A DNA stretch of 36,854 bases from JBNAVY01 sp049700195 (GTDB lineage Bacteria > Bacillota > Thermoanaerobacteria > Thermoanaerobacterales > Thermoanaerobacteraceae): NCBI GenBank assembly GCA_049700195.1, contig JBNAVY010000022.1, positions 1-36,854 of the forward strand. The letters are read 5' to 3'. The translations under genes and the position numbers were made by a program. A model generated the notes under the pieces. The model did not search any database. It was not told the DNA's origin and worked only from the letters and a program-made list of their open reading frames with translations. Positions 1 through 6,457 of this stretch are shown in pieces (the stretch's first letter is position 1; every line of letters starts with the position of its first letter).

Positions 1-1361
1 GCTTTTGCAGCTTCCTTACCAGCACCCATAGCAAGAATAACTGTAGCTGCACCAGTTACTGCATCTCCACCTGCAAAGACTCCCGGTTTAGAGGTTTTAC
101 CAGTTTCATCTGCAATGATTCCGCCCCATTTTTGTATGTTAATATCTTTTGTGGAAGATGGAATTAAATTATTAGGGCTTGTACCTAATGCCATTATTAC
201 TGTATCAACTTCTATTGTATATTCTGAACCCGGTATTTCGACTGGTCTTCTTCTTCCTGTACTATCAGGTTCGCCTAATTCCATCATAACTATATCCATA
301 CTAGTAACCCATCCATTTTCATTTCCATTAATTCTTACAGGATTTGAGAGGAATTGGAATTTAATACCTTCTTGAATTGCATGTTCTACTTCTTCCTTTC
401 TTGCAGGCATTTCTTCTTTCGAACGCCTGTATACAACTGTAACTTCATCTACACCTTTTAGCCTCAGGGCAGATCGTGCAGCATCCATAGCAACATTACC
501 TCCCCCAATTACGGCAACTTTTTTACCCACTTTTACAGGTGTGTCGTATTCAGGGAATTTATAAGCCTTCATAAGATTTACTCTAGTTAAAAATTCATTG
601 GCAGAATATATACCATTGAGATTTTTACCTGGAATATCCATTAGTTTAGGAAGTCCTGCACCAGTACCTATAAATACTGCTTCAAAACCTTCTTCATCCA
701 TAAGTTCATCTATAGTTACTGTTTTCCCAACTATGACGTTTGTCTCTACTTTTGCACCCATCTCTTTAATTTTTTCAATTTCAGTTTCTACAATTTGTTT
801 AGGTAACCTAAATTCGGGTATTCCATATGATAGAACCCCTCCAAGACTGTGCAAAGCTTCAAAAATAGTAACATCATAACCCATTTTCAAAAGATCTGAA
901 GCACAAGTAATCCCAGCTGGTCCTCCACCTATTATAGCAACCTTTTTTTTATTTTTTTCTATTTTTACATCTTCTTCAATTTCTTTTTTTAATGCATAAT
1001 CAGCAACAAATCTTTCAAGCCTTCCTATAGCAATAGGTTTCCCTGTTTTATTTAATATACAGCTTTTTTCACATTGTTCTTCCTGTGGACATACTCTGCC
1101 GCATACAGCAGGAAGGGTGTTTGTACTCTTTATTATTTTGTAAGATTTATCAAAATCTTTTTCAGTAATAGCCTTTATAAATTCTGGTATTCTTACATGT
1201 ACAGGACACCCTTCAACACAGGTTGGTTTAGGACACTGTATACATCTTGAAGCCTCTTCTATAGCTTCTTCTTCTGTATAACCTAAAGCCACTTCATTAA
1301 AATTTGTAATCCTTACTTTTGGATCTTGCTCACTCATTGGTACTCTATTTTTAATGGCCAC
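1..1361 (-). CDS. nfnB: NfnB / GltA-like subunit of NADH-dependent reduced ferredoxin:NADP+ oxidoreductase (3' end cut by window)
   Basis: Large subunit of the flavin-based bifurcating NfnAB complex, or a homotetrameric glutamate synthase small-subunit homologue; the adjacent nfnA favours NfnB. The frame is open to the window edge, giving about 453 codons, so only roughly the last dozen residues are missing. Visible features are two N-terminal [4Fe-4S] cysteine sets (C40, C43, C48, C52 and C87, C91, C97, C101), an FAD-binding GGGPAG at 145-150, a second dinucleotide fold with GGGNVAMDAA, and a C-terminal GGDAVTGAATVILAMGAG flavin motif. I chose the GTG start at 1361: it gives the usual N-terminus VAIKNRVPM and has GGAGGT seven bases upstream, whereas the first ATG (1337) lacks a good site. 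It overlaps the end of nfnA by 11 bases, which implies translational coupling. Confidence 0.9.
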   Translation of the reverse strand, partial: MAIKNRVPMSEQDPKVRITNFNEVALGYTEEEAIEEASRCIQCPKPTCVEGCPVHVRIPEFIKAITEKDFDKSYKIIKSTNTLPAVCGRVCPQEEQCEKSCILNKTGKPIAIGRLERFVADYALKKEIEEDVKIEKNKKKVAIIGGGPAGITCASDLLKMGYDVTIFEALHSLGGVLSYGIPEFRLPKQIVETEIEKIKEMGAKVETNVIVGKTVTIDELMDEEGFEAVFIGTGAGLPKLMDIPGKNLNGIYSANEFLTRVNLMKAYKFPEYDTPVKVGKKVAVIGGGNVAMDAARSALRLKGVDEVTVVYRRSKEEMPARKEEVEHAIQEGIKFQFLSNPVRINGNENGWVTSMDIVMMELGEPDSTGRRRPVEIPGSEYTIEVDTVIMALGTSPNNLIPSSTKDINIQKWGGIIADETGKTSKPGVFAGGDAVTGAATVILAMGAGKEAAK

Positions 1362-2196
1362 AGCAACCACCTCCATGCTCATAATGCTCCATAGCCTGTT
1401 TTTCTTCCTCTTTAAAAGTATTAAGTCTTCTCATGGCTAAATCAAAATCTACAAGATGACCATCAAAAACTGGTCCATCCATACATACAAATTTAGTTTC
1501 TCCTCCTACAACAATTCTGCATCCTCCACACATACCAGTACCATCTACCATTAGTGGATTCATACTTACAAGTGTAGGTACATCATACTCTTTTGTCATT
1601 TTACAAACATTCTTCATCATTATAACTGGACCAACAGATATTACCATGTCAACATCTTTATCATTTTCTAGTCTTTCTTTTAAAACATCTGTTACAAAAC
1701 CTTTTGTTCCAAGGGATCCATCATCTGTCGCATAGTATACTTTATCACAAACAGCTTCCATCTCTTTTTTAAAAATTACATATTCATCACTTCTACCACC
1801 TAAAATAGCTTCTACTTTATAACCTTGCTCATGAAGCATTTTTAGTTTGGGATAAAGAGCGGGAATACCAACGCCTCCACCAACTCCCAATATTTTTTTT
1901 GATTCTTTTCCCACTTCCATTGAGTTTCCCAAAGGTCCTGCAAAATCCTGTATATAGTCGCCTTCATTAAGTGTACCAAGTAGTTTGGTGGATTTCCCAA
2001 CTTCTTGAAAAACAATTGTTACAGTACCTTTTTCTCGGTCATAATCTGCAATTGTAAGAGGTATCCTTTCCCCTTTTTCATTAATTCGAATAATTACAAA
2101 CTGACCCGGTTTAGCACTTTTTGCAACTCTTGGAGCTTCAATATCCATGAGTTTTACTACAGGGTTTAATATCTCTTTTCTTACAATTTTGTACAT
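1351..2196 (-). CDS. nfnA: NfnA / sulfide dehydrogenase-like subunit of NADH-dependent reduced ferredoxin:NADP+ oxidoreductase
   Basis: Small FAD/[2Fe-2S] subunit that takes NADH electrons in the NfnAB complex, which balances NADH, NADPH and reduced ferredoxin in the cytosol. The protein (281 residues from the ATG) has a ferredoxin-reductase-like FAD domain, a GVGGGVGIPALYPKLK nucleotide-binding segment near 104-119, and the C-terminal iron-sulfur region with C223, C226 and C238 followed by DGPVFDGH. The ATG at 2196 is preferred because AAGGGTG lies at good spacing and MYKIVRKE is the usual start; a GTG at 2205 would add three residues. The start overlaps the upstream gene's stop. The tail ends in HGGGCCGH, and the codons for this tail also carry the ribosome binding site of nfnB. 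A butyrate fermenter with Bcd-Etf-derived reduced ferredoxin would be expected to use this enzyme. Confidence 0.9.
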   Translation of the reverse strand: MYKIVRKEILNPVVKLMDIEAPRVAKSAKPGQFVIIRINEKGERIPLTIADYDREKGTVTIVFQEVGKSTKLLGTLNEGDYIQDFAGPLGNSMEVGKESKKILGVGGGVGIPALYPKLKMLHEQGYKVEAILGGRSDEYVIFKKEMEAVCDKVYYATDDGSLGTKGFVTDVLKERLENDKDVDMVISVGPVIMMKNVCKMTKEYDVPTLVSMNPLMVDGTGMCGGCRIVVGGETKFVCMDGPVFDGHLVDFDLAMRRLNTFKEEEKQAMEHYEHGGGCCGH

Positions 2197-2197
2197 A

Positions 2198-3031
2198 TCA
2201 CACACCCTTTTCTTTGATATTTGTTTTTTGTTTAATATTAATAGACTTTACAAAGACTTTTATTTTAATAACATTTAATGCTGTCATATGCTCAACCTGC
2301 TTTTTTACTGCAATAATAGCCTTTTTTAATATAGGTATCATTTCAAAGCCATATTCCATTGACAAATCAATCTTTATTATAATACCATCACTATTATTTT
2401 CCATAACGACTCTGTTAACTTTATAAACACCTTCAAAAAAACGTATTTCATTAATTACAATCGTATTTATTACATTTTCTGAAATAGTATAATTCCCTAA
2501 ATAACTGTAATTTGGTCTCACTACAGTTTTTTCATAAAAGCCGCCTTTATTTCTTCTAAAAATTCTTAACGGATCTAAAAAATATCCTGAAAATTGTTTT
2601 TTAACTTCAAAAGTAGGAACTGGTATAACATGTTTGCCTTCTGAAATGCGTTTTTTTCTGGCAATTTCTATTTGTTTTTGAGAAACTACATCTTCTATAT
2701 AAATTCTTGTAGTTATAGTAGGAAGTCCTAATCTTAAAGCAATCTTATCTACCATCTTGTCAGATGTACCTAAAATCATAATTTTATCTGGTTTTAGTTC
2801 TTCAATTGCTTTTTTGACCTCTGCAGCATGTTTAGGTTCAGTAAAAACAGCCCTTTTAATTGCAGAAATTTTGGTTGCTTCAGCTTTTGCAGAAACACCA
2901 GCGATAATGTTATTCCCCTTTATTAAAAGGCCATCATCTATGATATATCTAATACCATATTTACCTGCAACAAAAGAAGCGTGATGACTTTTACCTGTGC
3001 CACTTTCACCGACAAAAGAATAAACTTTCAA
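2198..3031 (-). CDS. P-loop ATPase with C-terminal Asp23/Gls24-like region, function unknown
   Basis: The 277-residue protein begins with a nucleotide-binding loop, GESGTGKS at residues 8-15, in a small P-loop NTPase fold. The C-terminal third (about 180-265) alternates beta strands and an amphipathic helix and ends in IKVFVKSINI, resembling the Asp23/Gls24 (DUF322) family of small envelope-stress proteins. No membrane segment or signal peptide is evident. The start is TTG at 3031 behind GGGGG; no ATG upstream fits. It is the first gene of an operon with nfnA, whose start overlaps this stop codon, but no functional link to Nfn is known to me. Similar two-part proteins occur in Clostridia as uncharacterised ATPases; the domain assignment of the C-terminal part is my reading of the pattern and is moderately secure. 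Confidence 0.75.
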   Translation of the reverse strand: MKVYSFVGESGTGKSHHASFVAGKYGIRYIIDDGLLIKGNNIIAGVSAKAEATKISAIKRAVFTEPKHAAEVKKAIEELKPDKIMILGTSDKMVDKIALRLGLPTITTRIYIEDVVSQKQIEIARKKRISEGKHVIPVPTFEVKKQFSGYFLDPLRIFRRNKGGFYEKTVVRPNYSYLGNYTISENVINTIVINEIRFFEGVYKVNRVVMENNSDGIIIKIDLSMEYGFEMIPILKKAIIAVKKQVEHMTALNVIKIKVFVKSINIKQKTNIKEKGV

Positions 3032-3069
3032 TAAATTACCCCCTACTAAAATTTCAGTAAATCTTTTGA

Positions 3070-3078
3070 TTATAACAT
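3070..3078 (-). promoter_or_regulatory. Putative extended -10 promoter for the P-loop ATPase-nfnAB operon
   Basis: The minus strand reads TGTTATAAT, an extended -10 element (TG-N-TATAAT), about 40 bases before the TTG start at 3031. No good -35 hexamer stands at the right distance, which extended -10 promoters do not strictly need. A second TATAAT at 3107-3112 has a TTGAAA only 15 bases upstream and is less likely. Confidence 0.4.
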
Positions 3079-3252
3079 TATTTTTAAAATTGCACTACAT
3101 TATTAATTATACGATTTTTTAGCTTTTTTTCAAATAAAAATTACAAAGATTATAACAAATTTATTAAATCAGGAGAAGCTTTATACCCCCCTACCCTATT
3201 AATTACTTTATTATACTATCCTTAATATCAAATAGTCAATATAAATTAGAAT

Positions 3253-3278
3253 AAAAAAAAACGCTGAAATATCAGCGC
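3253..3278 (-). terminator. Rho-independent terminator of the agr locus
   Basis: On the minus strand a six-base-pair stem (CGCTGA / TCAGCG, four-base loop, 3262-3277) is followed directly by nine T residues. It lies about 150 bases after the agrD stop, so the agrD transcript probably has a long untranslated tail. The plus strand after the hairpin has a shorter T run. Confidence 0.8.
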
Positions 3279-3426
3279 ATTTTTATGGATTATTTTAATT
3301 TAAGTACTCTTGCAAAATTTATAATGCTTTTGTACCTTTACATAAATAAACATAAATCCATAAAATTTATATTATAAAAGAGAAAAATGTTGAAATGCAA
3401 CCTTGGGGAAGGGTTGATGTTAAATT

Positions 3427-3567
3427 TTACTGCTTTTTAGTTAAAATATCGGGTACTTGTGGTTTATAAAACCATCCGATACAAGTCGTAGATGCCAATC
3501 CTAAAGTTCCTACAAACGCCAGCAAACTTGCAACGATAGAAGTAAAACTGACTTTTTTTGTATTCAC
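3427..3567 (-). CDS. agrD: AgrD-type cyclic lactone autoinducer peptide precursor
   Basis: A 46-residue precursor of a thiolactone signalling peptide. The N-terminal half (residues 7-27) is an amphipathic, membrane-associating leader; then come the conserved Cys29, aromatic residues, and the charged tail with the family pattern KPQVPDIL. By alignment with the CxxxF-x-x-P-x-x-P layout of clostridial AgrD, the likely ring is Cys29 to Phe33, giving a predicted exported core of about TTCIGWF; the exact ends are inference. The start is the GTG at 3567, which has GGGAGG seven bases upstream; an upstream in-frame ATG (3615) would add an unusual 16-residue extension and has no ribosome binding site. 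It follows agrB by 121 bases, with its own putative promoter in that gap. Confidence 0.88.
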   Translation of the reverse strand: MNTKKVSFTSIVASLLAFVGTLGLASTTCIGWFYKPQVPDILTKKQ

Positions 3568-3603
3568 TTTTGCACCTCCCTGATTTTTAAATTTACAAGT
3601 AAT

Positions 3604-3634
3604 ATTATATAACAAGTAAAATATAAATTGTGAA
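3604..3634 (-). promoter_or_regulatory. Putative agrD promoter with long spacer
   Basis: The minus strand carries TTCACA (3629-3634) and TATAAT (3604-3609), separated by 19 bases. The spacer is longer than the usual 17, as in activator-dependent agr promoters of staphylococci. Start of transcription would fall near 3597, about 30 bases before the GTG. The tandem repeats at 3639-3671 end only four bases upstream of the -35 element. Confidence 0.5.
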
Positions 3635-3638
3635 TTTT

Positions 3639-3671
3639 AGCGTAAAAGTGCTGTATAGAGCGTGAAAGTGC
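3639..3671 (-). promoter_or_regulatory. Tandem 13-bp direct repeats, putative LytTR regulator binding boxes
   Basis: Two copies, GCACTTTCACGCT (3659-3671) and GCACTTTTACGCT (3639-3651) on the minus strand, differ at one base and are spaced with a 20-bp period. LytTR regulators (AgrA, VirR) bind pairs of direct repeats with a period near 20-21 bp just upstream of the -35 element, which is where these sit. The motif itself is not the textbook staphylococcal one. Confidence 0.6.
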
Positions 3672-3688
3672 ATTTTTCTACTAATATT

Positions 3689-4291
3689 TTACATATCACT
3701 GGAAAATATATTTTTCGCCATAATCTTATCCATAAGTTTATCAGCATAATTAACAAATTTTAATCCTGTAGATGTAGTCATAAAAGCTTGCATAAAAAAT
3801 CCTATTGATAAAAGAAATAAAAACCCAAGAACATAATATTTGTTTAATAAGAAAAATATTATGTTTACAATCAACATAATTAACATGGAAATTTTGTAAA
3901 ACAAATAATGTCTTAGTAAAATAAAAATAAAAGCAAACAAAGCTGAACTTATAAAAAAAATATATATTTCAGGTAAAATTTTTATGGAATATTTTGCAAT
4001 TATACTAAAAGGTATAAAATATATTGTAGTAAAAGCTACACATTTATTATATGTAGAACAATGAGCCCCTCCCGTACCAATGCGAAGAAATAAGGATGAA
4101 AGCATTATAATTGAAGTATAATATGAGGATTTAAAAATCATAGAAATTAATATAACAAATATAAATTCAATTAATATCCCTATAATAAGACTTAAGCCAT
4201 ATTGTATTTTAGCTTTTTCGATCTCGTTGAGGTTTTGTTTTTTTAAAAACCTATTTATAATGCCTTCCGAAAGTTTTTCTATATTAATCAT
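3689..4291 (-). CDS. agrB: AgrB-type membrane peptidase that processes the autoinducer precursor
   Basis: Integral membrane cysteine endopeptidase that cuts the AgrD tail and forms the peptide ring. The 200-residue protein has several hydrophobic segments (about 35-52, 58-70, 86-100, 110-127, 130-148 and 152-172). The family motif GTGGAHCSTYNKC places the catalytic pair at His77 and Cys84, the same numbering as in staphylococcal AgrB. The ATG at 4291 is chosen over the GTG at 4297 because GGGGGTG would otherwise abut the start. The gene overlaps the end of the kinase gene by eight bases. Downstream is agrD, so the pair is in its usual company, though agrB-agrD are separated by a regulatory gap. 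Confidence 0.92.
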   Translation of the reverse strand: MINIEKLSEGIINRFLKKQNLNEIEKAKIQYGLSLIIGILIEFIFVILISMIFKSSYYTSIIMLSSLFLRIGTGGAHCSTYNKCVAFTTIYFIPFSIIAKYSIKILPEIYIFFISSALFAFIFILLRHYLFYKISMLIMLIVNIIFFLLNKYYVLGFLFLLSIGFFMQAFMTTSTGLKFVNYADKLMDKIMAKNIFSSDM

Positions 4292-5153
4292 TTTCACCCC
4301 CTAGAGCAAATTTTGGAAGTTCTATTTGTATATAAAATTCCGAATCATTTATATTAACTTTTACTTCCCCATGATACTTTTCAACAAGTTTCTTTACAAT
4401 TTTAAGACCTTCACCTCTGTCATTACCTTCTTTTGTTGTAAACCCTTCATCAAAAACTTCAAGTTCGTTAATTTTATTTTCGTTTTTAAAATTATTTGAA
4501 ATTTTAATAATATAATCAATAGGATCTTCACATATATTTATTTTAATGTATTTACCACCTTTTAAATCTTCTGTAGCTTCAATGGCATTGTCAAATATGT
4601 TACCCATTATAGATATAAGATCTAATATGTTTTTTTTACTTAATTTTATTATAGTTGTACATTTAAAATCAACATTTATCCCTTTTTGCTTTGCACTGCT
4701 TATTTTAGAATAAAGCAATATATCAATTTCATTAATACCAGTATTTATTGATATTAAACTTTTATCAATTTCATCTAAGTAAGAGTTTAAATATTCTTCT
4801 AACTTTGTTAATTTGTTTTCCTTTAATAATTGTGCAATTATAATTAAGTGATTTTTAAGGTCATGGCGATTTTGCCTAAATATTTTATTCTGCTCCTCTA
4901 TAAATTTAAATTTTATTTTACTTATTAAAAACTGCTGTTCTTCTTTACTTCTTAAATATAATGCTCTCAAAACAAAAATGGATACTATATTAAGTATAAA
5001 TATAATTATACCTAAAATAATTTCAAATCCTTCTTTATTTGCAGGCTGATAAATATCTAAACTTTTCATAAAATTATTATTTAAAAGCATTACAATGAAT
5101 ATCATTTGAACAGTGTAAAGCATTATTGCATTTTTATAAATATTTTTTAACAT
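4284..5153 (-). CDS. agrC: AgrC-like GHKL sensor histidine kinase with reduced membrane domain
   Basis: Histidine kinase of the AgrC (HPK10) type. After two N-terminal hydrophobic segments (about 9-27 and 43-65) a helix leads to the phospho-acceptor motif RHDLKNH with His97. The ATPase domain shows the N box GNIFDNAIEA (184-193) and a G-box-like DRGEGLKIV near 244-252. At 289 residues it is much shorter than the roughly 400-430 residues of classical AgrC, whose sensor has six or so membrane helices; the missing membrane part may be supplied by the neighbouring 153-residue protein. It lies 11 bases after the regulator gene and overlaps agrB. Start at the ATG behind AGGTGAAG. Its signal is presumably the AgrD peptide, by context. 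Confidence 0.85.
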   Translation of the reverse strand: MLKNIYKNAIMLYTVQMIFIVMLLNNNFMKSLDIYQPANKEGFEIILGIIIFILNIVSIFVLRALYLRSKEEQQFLISKIKFKFIEEQNKIFRQNRHDLKNHLIIIAQLLKENKLTKLEEYLNSYLDEIDKSLISINTGINEIDILLYSKISSAKQKGINVDFKCTTIIKLSKKNILDLISIMGNIFDNAIEATEDLKGGKYIKINICEDPIDYIIKISNNFKNENKINELEVFDEGFTTKEGNDRGEGLKIVKKLVEKYHGEVKVNINDSEFYIQIELPKFALGGEND

Positions 5154-5164
5154 ATCTTCACCTA

Positions 5165-5872
5165 CTATTTATAAATATCTTTTATTTTTTTCCTGAATTC
5201 ACTATATAAATCTTTTGATAAATATGCTTTATAATTCTTGTTTTTAAATGCAACTTCAAAAGATGTTCGACTGTATTCTTTTAAAGAATCTACTTTTGAT
5301 ATATTTATTAAAAAAGATCTGCTGCTTCTAAAAAATAAATTTTTGTCTAATATTTCTTCTAATTGTTTTAAAGAATATTCAGAAATAAACTTTTCATTTG
5401 TTGTACATACGATTGTTTTTTTGTCACAAGCTTCAACAGAATATATATCTTTTGGATGAATGATTTTTATATCAATCCCGGATTTAAATGGTATCATATT
5501 CCCAATGTCAATATTTCTGTTTTTTATTCTGTCAATAGTTTTTTTAATCCTTTCTTTATTTAGAGGTTTTTCAATATAATCTGCTGCATATAATTCTATA
5601 GCTTCACGAACAAAGTCCTCATATGATGTTATAAAAATTATTTCTATATTATCATATTTTTCTCTAATATTACTAGCTAATTTCAATCCATTCATACCGG
5701 GCATATCAATATCTAATACGGCAATATCAGGTTTGATTTTATTTATAGCTTCCCAAGCATCTTGTCCATTTTCTGTTGAATATTCTATTATAATATCATC
5801 TATCTCTGTAAAATAATTCATTAATTCTCTTCTAAAATTTACATCGTCTTCTGCTATAACTAATCTTAGCAT
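5165..5872 (-). CDS. agrA: LytTR-family response regulator (AgrA-like)
   Basis: Response regulator of 235 residues. The receiver domain (1-120) has the acidic pair E8/D9/D10, phospho-acceptor Asp54 in AVLDIDMPGMNG, the Thr in FITSYED and Lys near 103 in EKPLN. The C-terminal LytTR DNA-binding domain (about 130-232) contains FFRSSRSFLINIS, a typical segment of the family. Such regulators bind paired direct repeats; the repeats upstream of agrD are the obvious candidate target in this window. It follows the small membrane protein gene by 11 bases and precedes the kinase, with GGTGGTG as ribosome binding site. Confidence 0.88.
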   Translation of the reverse strand: MLRLVIAEDDVNFRRELMNYFTEIDDIIIEYSTENGQDAWEAINKIKPDIAVLDIDMPGMNGLKLASNIREKYDNIEIIFITSYEDFVREAIELYAADYIEKPLNKERIKKTIDRIKNRNIDIGNMIPFKSGIDIKIIHPKDIYSVEACDKKTIVCTTNEKFISEYSLKQLEEILDKNLFFRSSRSFLINISKVDSLKEYSRTSFEVAFKNKNYKAYLSKDLYSEFRKKIKDIYK

Positions 5873-5883
5873 AACACCACCAC

Positions 5884-6345
5884 CTAATCATCTATAAAAA
5901 GCTTTAAGTTTAATTTTCGTATTAAATATGAAATAATAAAAGCAAAGATTAATTGTGGCAAAAAACATAAAAATCTTATATAATAATTTTTAAGAAAAAT
6001 TGTTGGATCTATGTTGAAAAAATATTGTATAGCTGTTACATTTATATACTCTATAATTAAATATATAGAAATTCCTAAAATTGTACTTATAAATGCTCTA
6101 AAAAAATCCATTAATTTGAATAATATAATAAGTAAAATTAATATTGAAGTATATATGATTACATTTAAAATGTAACTGCTTATAACTGGTCTTATAAAAT
6201 ATAAAATTAGTCCTGTAATAAGTCCTATATAAAAAATTTTTAATTTTTTAATTTTTATACCTGACAACCCAAATATAATGCTTGTAATTGCTATAGCTTC
6301 TGGTACAGAAAATAAAAACACTTCCGCAAAATTTAATTTATCCAT
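5884..6345 (-). CDS. Small polytopic membrane protein, possible detached sensor module of the agr locus
   Basis: The 153-residue protein is almost entirely hydrophobic, with about five membrane segments (roughly 8-28, 35-54, 58-82, 88-110 and 122-145) and short basic loops such as KIKKLK. It has no enzymatic motif. The pattern (a FGLSGIKIKK-like loop after helix 1, then long Ile/Leu helices) resembles the N-terminal membrane sensor of GHKL kinases in Clostridia rather than a transporter. It is the first gene of the agr locus, directly after a strong promoter and 11 bases before the regulator. Together with the short kinase it would restore a full AgrC-like architecture; that role is inference. 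It could equally be a modulator of the kinase. Confidence 0.7.
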   Translation of the reverse strand: MDKLNFAEVFLFSVPEAIAITSIIFGLSGIKIKKLKIFYIGLITGLILYFIRPVISSYILNVIIYTSILILLIILFKLMDFFRAFISTILGISIYLIIEYINVTAIQYFFNIDPTIFLKNYYIRFLCFLPQLIFAFIISYLIRKLNLKLFIDD

Positions 6346-6382
6346 TTTAAACCGCCCTTTAGAAATATTGTACTCATTTTTA

Positions 6383-6411
6383 ATTCTAATTTGGATTAAC
6401 TATTATGTCAA
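6383..6411 (-). promoter_or_regulatory. Sigma-A promoter of the agr locus
   Basis: TTGACA (6406-6411) and TAGAAT (6383-6388) on the minus strand, with a 17-base spacer, stand about 40 bases before the start of the first agr gene. This is close to consensus, so the sensor genes are probably expressed at a steady level. Confidence 0.75.
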
Positions 6412-6427
6412 TAAAAATAAAGCAACT

Positions 6428-6457
6428 AAAAAAAGCCCTTTATAGAGGCTTTTTTTT
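6428..6457 (-). terminator. Terminator after butyrate kinase
   Basis: A hairpin of AGCC / GGCT arms, extended by the flanking A and T runs, sits between the buk stop codon (6457-6459) and the agr promoter. T runs on both strands mean it could work in either direction; the minus-strand role for buk is the relevant one here. The stop codon abuts the stem. Confidence 0.75.

Larger units (their letters stand above)
3032..3426. other. Intergenic region between agrD and the P-loop ATPase operon
   Basis: This 395-bp gap has no credible reading frame. It holds the agr terminator (3253-3278) on its agrD side and promoter-like TATAAT elements near the ATPase start. The stretch in between is very AT-rich. 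I found no riboswitch, tRNA or repeat here. Confidence 0.6.

Noticed and set aside
115..879. Open frames on the plus strand opposite nfnB
   Set aside because: They are antisense to a conserved iron-sulfur flavoprotein, have no ribosome binding sites and show no recognisable domains. The same applies to the other plus-strand frames opposite minus-strand genes.
3568..3615. Longer reading of AgrD from an upstream ATG (62 residues)
   Set aside because: The extension has no ribosome binding site, overlaps the putative -10 element and start site, and is unlike AgrD leaders; the GTG at 3567 has an excellent site.
6428..6457. Possible attenuator for the agr locus
   Set aside because: The hairpin lies upstream of the agr promoter, directly after the buk stop, so it is best read as the buk terminator.
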